DNA of 64,000 bases, taken from contig JAXHLO010000006.1 of assembly GCA_034522075.1 (NCBI GenBank), positions 124,001-188,000 of the forward strand. The letters are read 5' to 3'. Source of the DNA: UBA7803 sp034522075 (lineage in GTDB: Bacteria; Pseudomonadota; Gammaproteobacteria; Pseudomonadales; Azotimanducaceae). This document shows positions 63,286-64,000 of the stretch, piece after piece. Numbering within the stretch: the first letter of the stretch is position 1; each line of letters starts with the position of its first letter. The notes beneath the pieces are model-generated. The model was given only the letters and a program-made list of their open reading frames with translations, made no database searches and was not told the origin of the DNA. The translations under genes were made by a program, and so were the position numbers.

Positions 63286-63796
63286 TTGAACCTCGCCATC
63301 CTCAGGCAACACATCAACTTATTCGATCCGGACACCGATACCTTCATTGAGGTCGTCGATTCCATCGGCCGCGGCACCGACGGTTTCCGCTATCACCTGA
63401 GATCACAAGAGGACGTCTTAAACGATCTCATCGACGAGGAAGACGGCCAGGCCCGAAAGTTGGTCGTACGGTGCTTCCGAGCAGCGACAAGACGCGACTA
63501 CTGCGAAGTTATCCAGCGAAGCCAACCTCATCAGCTACATGCATACGGTTCGCAACCGGTGGGAACATCTGCGCAACTGGTCAACGGTCTCGTACTGGTC
63601 CCGCCAATTGGTTGATGCCTGTAGCGTAGCAGGTTGTGGATCAGCGCCTGAATCAAGGCTCAAGGACGGCTTCGGCAACGTCTTCAAGAATCTGACTGGT
63701 TCAACTACCGTCTTTCGATTCATCGACGCTGCAAAGCGCGGACTAACCCAGCACGGGTTCTTCGTTTCATTCGAAGAGGAAGCGTGTCGGGGATAA
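63286..63796 (+). CDS. Cassette 4 hypothetical protein, one frameshift
   Basis: About 170 residues of no recognised family. TTG 63286 is a possible start: LNLAILRQHINLFDPDTDTF, VVDSIGRGTDGFRYHLRSQE, DVLNDLIDEEDGQARKLVVR. Near 63500 the frame moves by one and continues SSEANLISYMHTVRNRWEHL, RNWSTVSYWSRQLVD, then FRFIDAAKRGLTQHGFFVSF to TAA at 63794. The two halves are continuous and without stops, so a single base error explains it. Confidence 0.5.
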
Positions 63797-63939
63797 AGAT
63801 TGGTGCATTTGAATATGGTGGCCGGACGTTTCAGCATTGGGGTGCTGAGGTTCTTCAGGGCGCCGTTGATGTACAGAACGCAATCGTTTCTTGCGGACGC
63901 ACCCTCAACGAGCTGTGCGGGGTGGGCAATGGCGCCTAA
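63784..63939 (+). CDS. Cassette 4 second small protein, unknown
   Basis: 51 residues from GTG 63784, overlapping the end of the previous gene by 13 bases. MSGIKIGAFEYGGRTFQHWG, then AEVLQGAVDVQNAIVSCGRT. The stop TAA (63937-63939) sits inside the R'' box of the next attC, which supports it as a real cassette gene. No family recognised. Confidence 0.5.
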   Translation: MSGIKIGAFEYGGRTFQHWGAEVLQGAVDVQNAIVSCGRTLNELCGVGNGA

Positions 63940-64000
63940 CGATGGCGATGCAGCGGACCGTCCAAACCCGTCAGCCGAAATTGCTTTCGCAATTTTGTGC
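63934..64000 (+). repeat. attC4, cut by the window end
   Basis: R'' GCCTAAC (63934-63940), GGACCGTCC core and apex AAATTGC-TTTC-GCAATTT. R' is beyond the window. Confidence 0.85.

Larger units (their letters stand above)
60003..64000. mobile_element. Chromosomal integron: integrase, attI and four cassettes
   Basis: An integron integrase on the minus strand is followed, in the divergent direction, by an attI region and a plus-strand array of four cassettes. Each cassette ends in an attC site of nearly identical sequence; the fourth runs off the window. Near-uniform attC sites are characteristic of sedentary chromosomal integrons. Cassettes: 61264-61956, 61957-62573, 62574-63269 and 63270 onward. 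Confidence 0.88.

Noticed and set aside
63064..63615. 183-residue frame crossing attC3 as one normal gene
   Set aside because: The two parts belong to different cassettes; the fusion is better explained by a lost stop, and it is reported as a finding instead.

Overview
The window is about 64 kb of high-GC DNA (roughly 65 percent by eye) with dense, short-spaced genes. Gene content (LptF/LptG, PdxH, CbpA/CbpM, DNA polymerase II, PotABC-type transporter, AruH/AruI-like pair, M1/M14/M20/S9 peptidases) suggests a free-living, aerobic, peptide- and amino-acid-consuming gammaproteobacterium. I cannot name the genus. No tRNA, rRNA or CRISPR array was seen.

Layout. 1-6.7 kb: a polyamine-type ABC transporter (potABC, cut at the window start), a Do/Deg protease, a DUF4870 membrane protein, and on the minus strand a polyamine-binding lipoprotein and a class-I glutamine-amidotransferase-like hydrolase. 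Almost every gene here carries frameshifts, so this end of the sequence is probably of poor quality. 6.7-30.3 kb: ordinary chromosomal genes, including two MFS transporters, pdxH, an M14 peptidase, an OmpA-family protein, cbpA-cbpM, an aruI-aruH arginine-transaminase pair, a threonine-synthase-like enzyme, an S9 peptidase, a patatin-like protein, a SIMPL protein and an AbgT transporter. 30.4-30.7 kb: a 271-bp non-coding element with perfect 29-bp terminal inverted repeats and two internal nested palindromes. 30.7-41 kb: a PQQ-type sugar dehydrogenase, an M1 peptidase, cytochrome c', cytochrome b561, a serine hydrolase, an NhaC antiporter and an FAD oxidoreductase.

41.1-54.0 kb is the most interesting chromosomal block: two converging operons that look like a complete bacterial sphingolipid pathway. 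The minus-strand arm encodes a fatty acyl-AMP ligase, an NAD-dependent reductase (CerR-like), an acyl carrier protein and serine palmitoyltransferase. The plus-strand arm encodes LptF, LptG, an MsbA-like ABC exporter, a GNAT-type N-acyltransferase (bacterial ceramide-synthase-like), an NTP-transferase-like protein, a lipid kinase of the diacylglycerol-kinase type, an aspartyl/asparaginyl hydroxylase-like protein and a second nucleotidyltransferase-like protein. Read together: acyl activation, condensation with serine, N-acylation, reduction, headgroup addition and export.

54.4-60.0 kb: a small lipoprotein, a NUDIX hydrolase, DNA polymerase II, an orphan OmpR-type response regulator and a DNA photolyase. 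60.0 kb to the end: a chromosomal integron, with an integron integrase (minus strand), an attI region and four cassettes separated by near-identical attC sites. Cassette 1 is a BrnT/BrnA toxin-antitoxin, cassette 3 is a decayed RelE-type toxin-antitoxin, and cassettes 2 and 4 encode unrecognised proteins. The fourth attC runs off the end of the window.
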